A program made the position numbers and the translations under genes. 61,858 nucleotides of DNA, taken from positions 1 through 61,858 of the forward strand of contig JAUYFM010000059.1 in the NCBI GenBank assembly GCA_030690945.1. Reading direction: 5' to 3'. Numbering within the stretch: position 1 is the first letter of the stretch; each line of letters opens with the position of its first letter. The notes under the pieces were generated by a model. The model saw only the letters and a list, made by a program, of their open reading frames with translations. It ran no database searches and was not told where the DNA came from. This DNA is from Smithellaceae bacterium (lineage in GTDB: Bacteria > Desulfobacterota > Syntrophia > Syntrophales > Smithellaceae). Positions 35,464-43,726 of the stretch are shown here, one piece after another.

Positions 35464-36282
35464 TCAAAAGATGTCGTCATACAAAGATAGGAAGGTCTCT
35501 ATGTTGTTCCAAACCATATTTTCCGCTGCTTCGAGTTCAGCCACGTCATGAAATTCCGACGACAGGCTGAGAAATATGGCATTGAGCGGCGAAATCTCCC
35601 TGCCGAATTTTTCGTAGTTGATGTGACTGATCATGTACTGCGATCCATCAAAATAATATTTGCCCAGCCGGTTGGCCGTAGGTGAACGGAAAGGCCACGT
35701 CGTCTTCCAGTGGAAGTATTCCAGCGCCACATCTTTCAACGCGGGCTCATCAAACACGTCCGGTTTGAGCTCTTGTCCGATCCGGTCGGCAATCAGACGA
35801 AAATACGTGACGACCAGATCAATGTCTGTCAGACACAAACCATAGAGATACCAGTCATCGATGATTTTCAACAAGATGAGTTGCTGGGAACGGGGAATAA
35901 AATGATGGCTGGGGCACAGATGTCCGGCGCAGACGTCCCGCCCGTAAAATGATCCCGTCCGCATATCCATGCCGTCGTTTTGCAGGGGATGCACGAGACA
36001 CCCGACTTTCTTTTCGTCATCATCAAGAAAACCGAGATACTCGCAGCAGTAAATCACCTCGTATCTTTTCCTGAAATCTTCAACGGCAAGAGTCTCCTCC
36101 GCGTAACGCTGGATATCATCCGGCGCGTGAACCAGTTCGCGAAATCGTTTCGTGCGGGCGGAGAGCCGCTTCGTCAAAGCCTCGCGCGAACTGTCCACGT
36201 AATTGTAAAGACCGCAGCATGCGCCGCAGGACTTACCGGCATCCGGTTGACATAATACCATCATGGGAAATTCCATGGACAT
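35464..36282 (-). CDS. Cysteine-rich hypothetical protein (YkgJ-like cluster-binding type)
   Basis: This 272-residue soluble protein has ten cysteines, eight in the first 125 residues, including CGACCGLYN near residue 19, YCCEYLG, VGCLVHP and VCAGHLCPSHHF. The CxxCC-type start resembles the zinc/iron-chelating YkgJ family, where such residues bind a metal cluster. The C-terminal half is helical and lacks a recognised domain. It lies 14 bases downstream of purU on the same strand. Function is unknown. Confidence 0.6.
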   Translation of the reverse strand: MSMEFPMMVLCQPDAGKSCGACCGLYNYVDSSREALTKRLSARTKRFRELVHAPDDIQRYAEETLAVEDFRKRYEVIYCCEYLGFLDDDEKKVGCLVHPLQNDGMDMRTGSFYGRDVCAGHLCPSHHFIPRSQQLILLKIIDDWYLYGLCLTDIDLVVTYFRLIADRIGQELKPDVFDEPALKDVALEYFHWKTTWPFRSPTANRLGKYYFDGSQYMISHINYEKFGREISPLNAIFLSLSSEFHDVAELEAAENMVWNNIETFLSLYDDIF

Positions 36283-36296
36283 GAAAACAATTTCTC

Positions 36297-37163
36297 TTAC
36301 TCAAACACCACCGTCTTGGCGCCATACACGATGATTTTATTGTCCAGGTGCAGGCGCAACGCGCGCGCCAGCACAATTCGCTCCAGATCCTTGCTCTTGG
36401 TCCGGATATCAGTAATGGTGTCGCGGTGGCTTATTTTAACAACATCCTGAGCGATGATGGGGCCATCATCCAACTGTTCAGTCGTATAATGCGCCGTCGC
36501 CCCGATAATCTTCACGCCTCGATCGTAAGCCTGTTGATAAGGATTGCTCCCCGAAAATGCTGGCAGAAAGGAATGGTGGATATTGATCATCCGATTAACA
36601 TACTCTCCAATAAAGCCCCCCGTCAAAATTTGCATATAGCGCGCCAGTACCACCAAGTCTATTCTCATGTCCCGTAAAATTGCCAACTGCCTGTTTTCCT
36701 GCTCGTTTTTACTGTCCGCTGTGATTGGGAAATGGAAGAATTTGATTCCAAACTGTTCAACCAGGGCCCTTGCGTCGGTATGATTGCTGATCACTGTTTC
36801 AATACTGGCGTCCAGTTCTCCCATGTGCCGGCGCAGGATCAAATCATGCAGACAATGCAGGTGCCTCGAAACAAAAATTGCCATTCGGGGTCTGTAATCG
36901 GTAAAGTGTAACGTCCATTTCATGTCGTATTGGCGGGCTAGAGGAGCAAACACGATGGGAATTTCCTGCCGGCTGAGCGCGAAACCATTCAGCTCCCATT
37001 CAATGCGCATGAAAAAATGCTCCCCCCGTTTCGAGGTATATTGATCGGCAGCGACAATATTGCCATTGTTTAGAAAAATAAAATTGGAAAGTCTCGCGAC
37101 TAACCCCTTGCGATCCGGGCAGGATAACAATAAAATGGCATTGGATTCTTCCATAACATTCAA
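36297..37163 (-). CDS. purU: Formyltetrahydrofolate deformylase
   Basis: This 288-residue protein has an N-terminal ACT domain (residues 8-85; ILLLSCPDRKGLVARLSNFIF) and a formyltransferase domain. The catalytic region is INIHHSFLPAFSGSNPYQQAYDRGVKIIGATAHYTTEQLDDGPIIAQD. It hydrolyses 10-formyltetrahydrofolate to formate and tetrahydrofolate. This balances the one-carbon pool and can feed formate to purine synthesis. Confidence 0.93.
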   Translation of the reverse strand: MNVMEESNAILLLSCPDRKGLVARLSNFIFLNNGNIVAADQYTSKRGEHFFMRIEWELNGFALSRQEIPIVFAPLARQYDMKWTLHFTDYRPRMAIFVSRHLHCLHDLILRRHMGELDASIETVISNHTDARALVEQFGIKFFHFPITADSKNEQENRQLAILRDMRIDLVVLARYMQILTGGFIGEYVNRMINIHHSFLPAFSGSNPYQQAYDRGVKIIGATAHYTTEQLDDGPIIAQDVVKISHRDTITDIRTKSKDLERIVLARALRLHLDNKIIVYGAKTVVFE

Positions 37164-37276
37164 TCTTTCACGACTACAGAAATCAATAAGTTACTTATAG
37201 AAGGATAGACGTTGCAGGTCAAGAATAAAAATGTTAGGTATCTTTGGGAAATGAAAAAACAGGGTACGGAAAATCA

Positions 37277-37675
37277 ATGGACGTAATTGAAACAATCAAT
37301 CTGCCTAACGGCCTGAAACTAACGGTTACTGATTCATCCCGGCGCATTGCCGCCGACACAACGAAAGTCGAATTGACTTTTCAGGTAAAAGTCGAGGTTC
37401 TGGAATCTTATTTTACCTCGCCTGACGACTATTTTGCAGTAAAAAATGCTTTGGGCAATGAGTTGACTTACGAACACACAATGGAACGGTCTTTTGTTTA
37501 CGACAAGGATGAAGTGTCTGTCCGCGTCGCACTGCTGGACACATTTAAGAACAACTCTTTGAATTATCTTTCCTCCCCGAATTTCGCAAAAAAAATGGCA
37601 TTGTCGCAACTCAAGGACATCAGACTCAACCCCTTCAAGTATCGGGCTTTTCCCTATCCGGAACGAGCAGAATAA
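37277..37675 (+). CDS. Hypothetical soluble protein
   Basis: The product is 132 residues from ATG 37277; an upstream in-frame ATG at 37244 adds eleven residues and lacks a clear ribosome-binding site. The sequence (MDVIETINLPNGLKLTVTDS, KVELTFQVKVEVLESYF, RVALLDTFKNNSLNYLSS) is a mix of beta and alpha with no recognised motif. It lies 35 bases before the radical SAM/DUF2344 fusion gene and probably shares its promoter. I suspect a family limited to Deltaproteobacteria, without firm evidence. Confidence 0.65.
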   Translation: MDVIETINLPNGLKLTVTDSSRRIAADTTKVELTFQVKVEVLESYFTSPDDYFAVKNALGNELTYEHTMERSFVYDKDEVSVRVALLDTFKNNSLNYLSSPNFAKKMALSQLKDIRLNPFKYRAFPYPERAE

Positions 37676-37710
37676 CCAAGGCTACACAAACCCAAGACGG
37701 AAAGCAAATA

Positions 37711-40182
37711 ATGACCCAAGACATCCTCGATGCGCTGTTAGCCGGCGCCGAAAAGCCCAGCCGCTATATCGGCGCGGAAGTCAACTCCATTCACAAGGCA
37801 AAGCCCGATGTGCGCTTCTTGCTGGCCTTTCCCGACACCTATGAAGTAGGCATGTCGCATCTGGGATTGCAAATCCTGTATGCCGTTTTAAACGCGCTTC
37901 CCCACGTGGCAGCCGAACGCTGTTTTGCACCCTGGCCCGATCGGGAAAAGCAGATGCGTTTACACCATCTCCCCCTGACGTCGCTCGAATCCGCAAGTGC
38001 AATGGCCGATTTTGACATCATCGGTTTTTCGCTTCAGTATGAATTGTCCTACACCAATATGCTCAATATGTTGGATATGGGTGTAATCCCGCTCAGATCA
38101 AGTGATCGCCGGGGCCATGACCCCCTGATCATCGCGGGCGGTCCCTGCTCATTCAACCCCGCGCCGCTTAGCGCTTTCATCGATGCCTTCGTCATTGGCG
38201 AAGGCGAAGAGGTGGTCGCGGAAATTACCGCCGCCATAGCTGGCAGTAAAAAACAAAAACTATCCAGAGACGCAATGATTGCGAAACTTGCGGGCATCGA
38301 CGGCATTTACGTTCCCCGTGTGCACGGCAAAAATGTAAGCATCAAAAAACGAAAAGCTATTGACCTTAACGCCTGGCCTCATCCTGTCGCACCGGTTGTG
38401 CCGCTCATGCAAACCGTCCATGACCGCATCGTCCTGGAAATCGCCCGGGGCTGCACAAGGGGCTGCCGGTTTTGCCAGGCGGGCATGCTCTGGCGTCCTT
38501 ACCGTGAAAGAAACGCACAGCTCATTGCGGACATGGCCGACCAGGCGCTTGCGGCGACCGGCCATGACGAAATATCGCTTTTATCGCTCAGTTCCGGTGA
38601 TTACAGCTGCATCGAACCGCTGATGCAAAACCTCATGCAGAAACATTATGCCGAAAGAGTCGCCCTCGCCCTGCCGTCGCTGCGCGTCGAGTCGCTGAGC
38701 GAAACGCTGATCGAAGAAATCAAGCGCACACGCAAAACCAGTTTCACTCTGGCGCCGGAAGCGGGAACGGATAAAATGCGTCAGGTGATTAACAAAGGCA
38801 ACACCGCCGACGATTTGCTGGCGTCAGTTGATAAAGTTTTTGCCGCCGGCTGGAAATCCATCAAGTTATATTTCATGATCGGTCTGCCGCACGAAGAAGA
38901 AAGCGATCTGGCCGGCATCATTGATCTGGGTTATCAGGCGCTGCGCGCGGCCCGTCACCGCGGCCAGGTCACCATCAGCCTTTCGACCTTCGTCCCCAAG
39001 CCACACACACCCTTCCAGTGGGAAAAGCAGCTAACGCTTGAGGAAACATACGACAAGCAGCATTTTATCCGTCAAAGAATGAAGAACCGCAATATCACCG
39101 TCAAATGGCATGACGCCCGGATGAGTCTGCTCGAAGGCCTGTTTTCCAGAGGCGATGAAAAAATCGGAGACCTGCTTTTGTGCGCCTACCAAAAAGGCTG
39201 CCGTTTTGATGGCTGGATCGAAATACTGCGCTTTGATCTTTGGCAGGAAGCCATTTCAGAAACAGGGATTAATGTTGAAGATTATTTGCGTGAACGATCT
39301 ACCACAGAGCCCCTGCCCTGGGACAATATCGACTGCGGCGTCAGCCGAGATTTTCTCAGTGAGGAAAGACAAAAAGCTGGCGAACAAAAAGCCACGCCGG
39401 ATTGCCGCTACGACGCCTGCCAGGACTGCGGCGTCTGCGATTCGGCGGACACAAAAAACATTTTTTCAGACAGAGATATTAGAACCGCGGCGACAGAGGC
39501 AACATACAAACCCACGACAACCATTGAAAAAGTCTATCGTCTGAGCTTCACCAAGACCGGCCGCGCCCGCTTTTTATCCCATCTGGAACTGGCGATGGCA
39601 CTCACCCGCGCCCTGCGCCGTAGTTCCCTTTCGCTTTGCTACTCGGCGGGTTTTCATCCGCATCCGAAAATATCGTTTGCCACCGCCACCTCGGTGGGAA
39701 TGGCCAGCCGGGAGGAATATATGGACGTCACCGCCTTTGAGTATCCGGATGACTTGAATGTATTGAAAAACGAAATCAACGCCGCCCTGCCCGAAGGCAT
39801 GGAGATAACGGACATACAATTGCTTTCATATATTGCAAAGGATCTGGCTAAGACCCTTTATGGCTTTACCTACGACCTGATGCTACCTGAGGATGTGGAC
39901 GAACAAAAGCTGAAATACATCGCAGACAGCATCGACAAATTTCTGGGCATAAAATCGTTCCCAATTTCCAGGCAATCCAAGGGGAAAACCGTCACCCGTG
40001 ACATCCGCCCCTTTGTCGAGGCAATAACGTTAAACGCCGGAGAAAAAAAGGTGACCACGACCCTGCGCCATGCCCAGGCCGGCTCTGTCCGCCCCATTGA
40101 CATTATCCAGCACATCCTGGGATTTCCCGCCGATCAGACGCAACAGGTTTATGTGATCAAAACCAGAACCATCCTTGCCTGA
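37711..40182 (+). CDS. Radical SAM protein (TIGR03960 type) fused to DUF2344
   Basis: The product is 823 residues. Residues 1-200 resemble a B12-binding-like domain (VGMSHLGLQILYAVLN, DIIGFSLQYELSYTNMLNMLDMG). The radical SAM core follows, with iron-sulfur ligands C248, C252 and C255 (CTRGCRFC). A cysteine-rich linker (CRYDACQDCGVCD) leads to a C-terminal DUF2344 domain (about 605-823; FTKTGRARFLSHLELAMALTRALRRS, GFHPHPKISFA). In some bacteria the two halves are separate neighbouring genes. The product is not established, though the family is widely conserved and often sits beside translation genes. Confidence 0.88.
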   Translation: MTQDILDALLAGAEKPSRYIGAEVNSIHKAKPDVRFLLAFPDTYEVGMSHLGLQILYAVLNALPHVAAERCFAPWPDREKQMRLHHLPLTSLESASAMADFDIIGFSLQYELSYTNMLNMLDMGVIPLRSSDRRGHDPLIIAGGPCSFNPAPLSAFIDAFVIGEGEEVVAEITAAIAGSKKQKLSRDAMIAKLAGIDGIYVPRVHGKNVSIKKRKAIDLNAWPHPVAPVVPLMQTVHDRIVLEIARGCTRGCRFCQAGMLWRPYRERNAQLIADMADQALAATGHDEISLLSLSSGDYSCIEPLMQNLMQKHYAERVALALPSLRVESLSETLIEEIKRTRKTSFTLAPEAGTDKMRQVINKGNTADDLLASVDKVFAAGWKSIKLYFMIGLPHEEESDLAGIIDLGYQALRAARHRGQVTISLSTFVPKPHTPFQWEKQLTLEETYDKQHFIRQRMKNRNITVKWHDARMSLLEGLFSRGDEKIGDLLLCAYQKGCRFDGWIEILRFDLWQEAISETGINVEDYLRERSTTEPLPWDNIDCGVSRDFLSEERQKAGEQKATPDCRYDACQDCGVCDSADTKNIFSDRDIRTAATEATYKPTTTIEKVYRLSFTKTGRARFLSHLELAMALTRALRRSSLSLCYSAGFHPHPKISFATATSVGMASREEYMDVTAFEYPDDLNVLKNEINAALPEGMEITDIQLLSYIAKDLAKTLYGFTYDLMLPEDVDEQKLKYIADSIDKFLGIKSFPISRQSKGKTVTRDIRPFVEAITLNAGEKKVTTTLRHAQAGSVRPIDIIQHILGFPADQTQQVYVIKTRTILA

Positions 40183-40275
40183 GAGGGAAAAATCCTTAAA
40201 TACCGATTTGAATAACGAATATTATTTCTAATACAGTGCATAGCTATGTGATCGGTGGATTATCAGTTACGCTCA

Positions 40276-40587
40276 TCAGCCTTTTTTCTTTAACCGATGA
40301 CCAATCAATCGATAAATTTCTTCTTTGTCTCTTTTGCCGATGCCCCACACCTCGATGACTTCAACCGCGTCACCCAACAGGTGATAAACAATCCTTACCC
40401 TCTTATGATCCACATACAATTTATAAAATCCGGTCAGATCGATGTCGAATTTATTGCCCAGATGGTCTCCAAGAAACGGATTTTGCGATAATTCATCCAG
40501 CTTTTTATTGACTTTCTTTTTAACGCTTCCGTCGAGAGATTTGTAATCTGAAGCAGCCTCGGGAATAAATTCGATAGAATAGCTCAT
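40276..40587 (-). CDS. RelE/ParE-family toxin
   Basis: This 103-residue protein starts at ATG 40587, which overlaps the antitoxin stop (ATGA). The fold signatures are YSIEFIPEAASDYKSLDGSVKKKVNKKL, GDHLGNKFDIDLTGFYKLYVD and HKRVRIVYHLLGDAVEVIEVWGIGKRDKEEIY. RelE-type toxins cut mRNA at the ribosome. The antitoxin lies immediately upstream, the normal order for phd/yefM-relE pairs. The catalytic C-terminus is complete. Confidence 0.88.
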   Translation of the reverse strand: MSYSIEFIPEAASDYKSLDGSVKKKVNKKLDELSQNPFLGDHLGNKFDIDLTGFYKLYVDHKRVRIVYHLLGDAVEVIEVWGIGKRDKEEIYRLIGHRLKKKG

Positions 40588-40862
40588 AGCTGTTTCAATT
40601 CCTGCCATTGAATATTCTTCGAACGCTTATAATTCTTCATTCTTTTGGTGATGACATCGGATATTTCATACTGTTCAATCAACTCGGACAAATTCATCAG
40701 ATACTCATATTCGGCGGGCGCAAGCATGACCGCCTCCATTTCATTGTTCTTCAGAATATACAAAGGACTACCGCCTTCCGAAATATCCCTTATTCGCCTG
40801 GTCAATTCTTTTTGCAGCTTGGTAACCGGTATCATTCTTTCTGTATCGACCAACATCATCAA
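40584..40862 (-). CDS. Phd/YefM-family antitoxin
   Basis: This protein of about 90 residues has the Phd/YefM N-terminal DNA-binding domain (MIPVTKLQKELTRRIRDISEGGSPLYILKNNEMEAVMLAPAEYE). A helical C-terminal tail follows that should wrap the toxin. It probably represses its own operon. The start may be one of the first three methionines. It is translationally coupled to the toxin. Confidence 0.88.
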   Translation of the reverse strand: MMMLVDTERMIPVTKLQKELTRRIRDISEGGSPLYILKNNEMEAVMLAPAEYEYLMNLSELIEQYEISDVITKRMKNYKRSKNIQWQELKQL

Positions 40863-40925
40863 ACCCCTCTATCTATTATTTAATGTGTAATTGTATGAAT
40901 AATTAATCATAGATTGTCAATGCAT

Positions 40926-41603
40926 TTATTTTCCCAGGAAGGCTTTTTTCCACCGATTGTATGGGTTATCAAACCGAATGGAATTCTTGTCGAACTTTTC
41001 AGGGTTCCAATCCTTGCCGGCCCAGTCTTTCATTGCTTCATGATCTTCATCTTCAGGGTCGGATAATGTCTTCAACAACTCAAGATAACCATCCACGCCG
41101 CCACAATCTTCCGGCGGACAAGCTCTTTCGCCATCAACACAAATCGGGTATTTGATGTTCTTCTCTTTGAACAGGTATCCTTCAAGTTGAAGGCTGTGTT
41201 GCCAGAAATCACCATAATCGTAGGTATAGGTTGCGGTCTCACCCAAATCATAGAAATAAGATTGGATGGGAATTTCCCATCCCGGAAAAATCTCCTGCAT
41301 GTCATCATACCTGTCGAAATCAGGTATGCCAATATGGTCTTCTGCCCTTTTACGCTTTTTCTTCATGGCAAAATGATGAAGATGATAATCTTGCCACCCC
41401 AGTGAATCTTGAAGGGCGACATGCAAATCCCAGAAATTGTAATCGGAAGGCACCAGAATCCGCCGCCAGATCACCGGCGATATTTCCGCAAGCTCTATCT
41501 TGAATTGAAGAACGCAATTTTTGAAGGGAATACCATCAATGCCCTTCCGGTAATGCATGGCGTAACCTTGTTTCGTGAAATTTTTGTCATATTTGCCTGG
41601 CAT
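40926..41603 (-). CDS. Plasmid pRiA4b ORF-3 family protein
   Basis: This 225-residue protein matches the pRiA4b ORF-3 pattern: LQFKIELAEISPVIWRRILVPSDYNFWDLHVALQDSLGWQDYHLHHF, then YTYDYGDFWQHSLQLEG, CVDGERACPPEDCGGVDGYLEL and a C-terminal FDKNSIRFDNPYNRW. An AAAGGGG site precedes the ATG. The family is common near mobile elements and defence-type genes; its role is unknown. The first 20 or so residues before the core are variable. Confidence 0.85.
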   Translation of the reverse strand: MPGKYDKNFTKQGYAMHYRKGIDGIPFKNCVLQFKIELAEISPVIWRRILVPSDYNFWDLHVALQDSLGWQDYHLHHFAMKKKRKRAEDHIGIPDFDRYDDMQEIFPGWEIPIQSYFYDLGETATYTYDYGDFWQHSLQLEGYLFKEKNIKYPICVDGERACPPEDCGGVDGYLELLKTLSDPEDEDHEAMKDWAGKDWNPEKFDKNSIRFDNPYNRWKKAFLGK

Positions 41604-41633
41604 ATAACCCCTTTCTGCTTCATGTTTTCATTT

Positions 41634-41790
41634 GTCATTGCGAGTACTTTACCAGTTCATCGAACTGGATATTAACGGAAGAAACAGTTTCTGTCATTGC
41701 GAGCAGACCCTCGGTCTGCGTGGCAATCCAACCACCCCGAGATTGCTTCGCTATGCTACCCTGAAGGGCACGCGTCGCAATGACGCGTTC
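41634..41790. repeat. GTCATTGCGAG-type dispersed repeat region
   Basis: GTCATTGCGAG occurs at about 41635 and 41693, and the inverted form TCGCAATGAC closes the unit near 41780. In between are GTGGCAATCC and GATTGCTTCGCTATGC. This is the widespread REP-like element of anaerobic Deltaproteobacteria and Chloroflexi, which forms a long hairpin. It fills the gap after the pRiA4b-type gene. Confidence 0.6.
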
Positions 41791-41848
41791 ATGTTTCTTA
41801 GGAGGCGGCTCTCAGAAGCCGCGCGACCCCTGACCAGGGGGTGGCAAT

Positions 41849-42100
41849 CTATTTATCCAGCCCTTCGATGATCCGCACTTCCGGGATGGTCTTTTGTCTG
41901 GCCATGGCGATGGATATCGGATGCCTGGGGTCGGAAAGTTCTTTGTAAACTTTTTCAATGACCTCCAATAATTCATCAGGAGAACATATCTCCGGACACT
42001 CATAACTCTCTTCTTCGATAATCCACCGTAAAATTTTACGGATAAAGGGATTATTGAGATGGGCAAAGTTCCAGGCAACAACAATGTAAAATACTAACAT
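41849..42100 (-). CDS. Small hypothetical protein
   Basis: This is an 83-residue frame (MLVFYIVVAWNFAHLNNPFI...). It is hydrophobic at the start and acidic later, with EESYECPEICSPDELLEVIEK and a final EVRIIEGLDK. An AGGAAAA site lies 11 bases before the ATG. No family was recognised. It lies in the toxin-antitoxin-rich stretch; its reality rests on amino-acid composition and the weak ribosome-binding site. Confidence 0.4.
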   Translation of the reverse strand: MLVFYIVVAWNFAHLNNPFIRKILRWIIEEESYECPEICSPDELLEVIEKVYKELSDPRHPISIAMARQKTIPEVRIIEGLDK

Positions 42101-42121
42101 GTTTATAATTTTCCTGAAAGA

Positions 42122-42235
42122 GAAATGAACTACCCCGCAGCAAGCTACGGGGCATCCAAGATGGCAAGGAGCGAAGCAAGCTTCGGGGAATATAACCCGG
42201 AGAGATTCAACGTGATCATTATATATCAGGGGAAT
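42122..42235. repeat. Degenerate REP-like repeat
   Basis: CCCCGCAGCAAGCTACGGGGCAT and GCGAAGCAAGCTTCGGGG form small hairpins. The pattern resembles the CCTCG-AGCAAGCTGTCGAGG start of the family at 25815 and 50777, and a later ATCATTATAT matches its middle. It is probably a diverged member. The rest of the gap up to 42397 shows no feature. Confidence 0.45.
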
Positions 42236-42397
42236 GTATTTTTATTCACGGCATGAATTAAATTCATACATCTTGATTATTGAAGATGTCAAATGAAAAT
42301 TCTCATTGCGCTTTTTGTTTCACCTAAAATCCAAAATAATCAATTTTAAAATCATGCCACTAACATGAGGAGCCGTTACCCTTTAATTTGACTTATC

Positions 42398-42646
42398 TCA
42401 CGACCCGATAGCCCGACGTTTGCCGCTGCCCGGAATCTTTTTAAGCTGTATTACTAATCGAAGCGCTTCGTTCACCGCTTCATCATTTGGGAAATCTTTT
42501 GCCACGTCAGGCGATAGCAAAACCAGGTTTGTCCCTTGCGCATAACGCTTGGCATATTTACCTCGCACACCTTCTTTGAGCAGGGATGAAAGATCATATT
42601 CGGGACGAAGTTCATCATTTTTTCCGTCTATGGATTTCGTTTTCAT
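42398..42646 (-). CDS. BrnT-associated antitoxin-like protein
   Basis: The product is 82 residues from ATG 42646; the GTG three codons upstream is unlikely because GGAG lies ten bases before the ATG. The core reads DELRPEYDLSSLLKEGVRGKYAKRYAQGTNLVLLSPDVAKDFPNDEAVNEALRLVI. This is a small family commonly found directly after BrnT-type toxin genes and thought to neutralise them. Here the upstream toxin gene is broken, leaving an orphan antitoxin. Confidence 0.7.
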   Translation of the reverse strand: MKTKSIDGKNDELRPEYDLSSLLKEGVRGKYAKRYAQGTNLVLLSPDVAKDFPNDEAVNEALRLVIQLKKIPGSGKRRAIGS

Positions 42647-42772
42647 AAGCTTCACGCTCCTTTCGAGTCAGTTCCCTTGCACTGATAAAACGGTGGTTGC
42701 CTCGCTGAAAGTAACACGATGTTTTCGTAGGTTAGTTGTGGCTTTGGCAACATCACATTCGAATTCAATCAT
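42615..42772 (-). pseudogene. brnT toxin remnant with internal deletion
   Basis: ATG 42772 opens MIEFECDVAKATTNLRKHRV and then TFSEATTV, the N-terminus of a BrnT-type toxin. The frame then runs into TGA after 34 codons. In the next frame, directly at the break, FISARELTRKEREAYENEI resumes, which is the typical BrnT C-terminus. The middle of the toxin (roughly 45 residues) has been lost near 42690, with a change of frame. It overlaps the following antitoxin start. The remnant is too short to be an active RNase. Confidence 0.75.
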
Positions 42773-42921
42773 GACATCAATCTTCTCTCGTAACGTCTGT
42801 GAACTTGCATGTATTTCAAAGTATGTCCATTTACAGATTCAGGGAGCTGTCCACCTTTCACTGCACCCACCTTTTGGAAAAAATATTACGCTCTATTTCC
42901 ATGCGAATTCAAGCATTTTCT

Positions 42922-43332
42922 TCAAGGTCGGTGTTTTGTGTAGTAGGAAGAAATGGGAGACTTCTCCTGTTTTATCAACCATGCTTCAATATCCTCAACC
43001 GACTGTTCCCCCCGTGCGATGCTCCAGAAAAATGATTCAACATCGTTCTTATCTGCAAGACGATAACCGTTGAGACGAAGACATACGTCGGCGGCAACCA
43101 GCGCGGTGCGTTTGTTGCCGTCCACAAAGGGATGATATGAGGAAATCGCGTGGATCTGGGCGGCAACTTTGGATATCAAACCGGGGAATAGTTCTTGATC
43201 GCCAAAGGCCGCAAAGGGCCTCGATACGGCGGCTTTCAGATTGCCGAAGTTTAAGACGCCTTTATTGCCGCCCGTTTCTTCGATCACTTTTTCGTGAATC
43301 AAAAGCAATTCAAAAGATGAAATCCAGTTCAA
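42922..43332 (-). CDS. doc: Doc-type (Fic superfamily) toxin
   Basis: This 136-residue protein carries the Fic/Doc motif HPFVDGNKRTALVAADVCLRLNG, with the HxFxDGNKR form of Doc, not the HPFxxGNGR of AMP-transferring Fic proteins. The N-terminal part (ELLLIHEKVIEETGG, LNFGNLKAAVSRPFAAFGD) fits the death-on-curing family, which phosphorylates EF-Tu. Its start overlaps the stop of the upstream small gene by four bases (ATGA), as in toxin-antitoxin operons. Confidence 0.9.
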   Translation of the reverse strand: MNWISSFELLLIHEKVIEETGGNKGVLNFGNLKAAVSRPFAAFGDQELFPGLISKVAAQIHAISSYHPFVDGNKRTALVAADVCLRLNGYRLADKNDVESFFWSIARGEQSVEDIEAWLIKQEKSPISSYYTKHRP

Positions 43333-43613
43333 CAGGCAAGTCCCTCCAGTGTCGTGTGGTGGTCGTGAATCGACTGACCGGCAAGCGTTTCGATTTGAGC
43401 AAGACGCTTGTGATCGACAGGGGCCGGAACAAGCACAATAACGTTTTCGATCTCAAAGGCTTCAAAGGCAGTCCGTTCATCATCTTCGTTCGCTATTTTC
43501 TCCCCGTCATAGCCCTCCAGAATGATCTGCCCGCCATGCCTTTTTTCAACAATGCCAAGATAACGAATCAATCCATCCTTTCCAAACAGTTCAATTGAGA
43601 TCACCAGACGCAA
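43329..43613 (-). CDS. Small protein coupled to Doc, probable antitoxin
   Basis: This is a 94-residue or slightly shorter frame starting at TTG 43613 or a nearby GTG. The sequence LIRYLGIVEKRHGGQIILEG gives way to a C-terminal helix (PAPVDHKRLAQIETLAGQSI). It overlaps the doc start by four bases, which is the antitoxin position. It is not a Phd homologue by eye. The antitoxin role is inferred from coupling. Confidence 0.6.
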   Translation of the reverse strand: MRLVISIELFGKDGLIRYLGIVEKRHGGQIILEGYDGEKIANEDDERTAFEAFEIENVIVLVPAPVDHKRLAQIETLAGQSIHDHHTTLEGLAC

Positions 43614-43726
43614 ATAAAGTATTCCATATCATCGTTCCATATTACGACACGATTATCATGATTCATGATTGACTGTTTTCAATAACATGCGATAATGCCA
43701 CTCAGAATAAATCAGGAAGGTGCCAC

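Noticed and set aside
42549-43073. A 174-codon plus-strand frame covering the gap between doc and the orphan antitoxin.
   Set aside because: It runs opposite the brnT remnant and antitoxin, is serine/phenylalanine-rich and has no ribosome-binding site.
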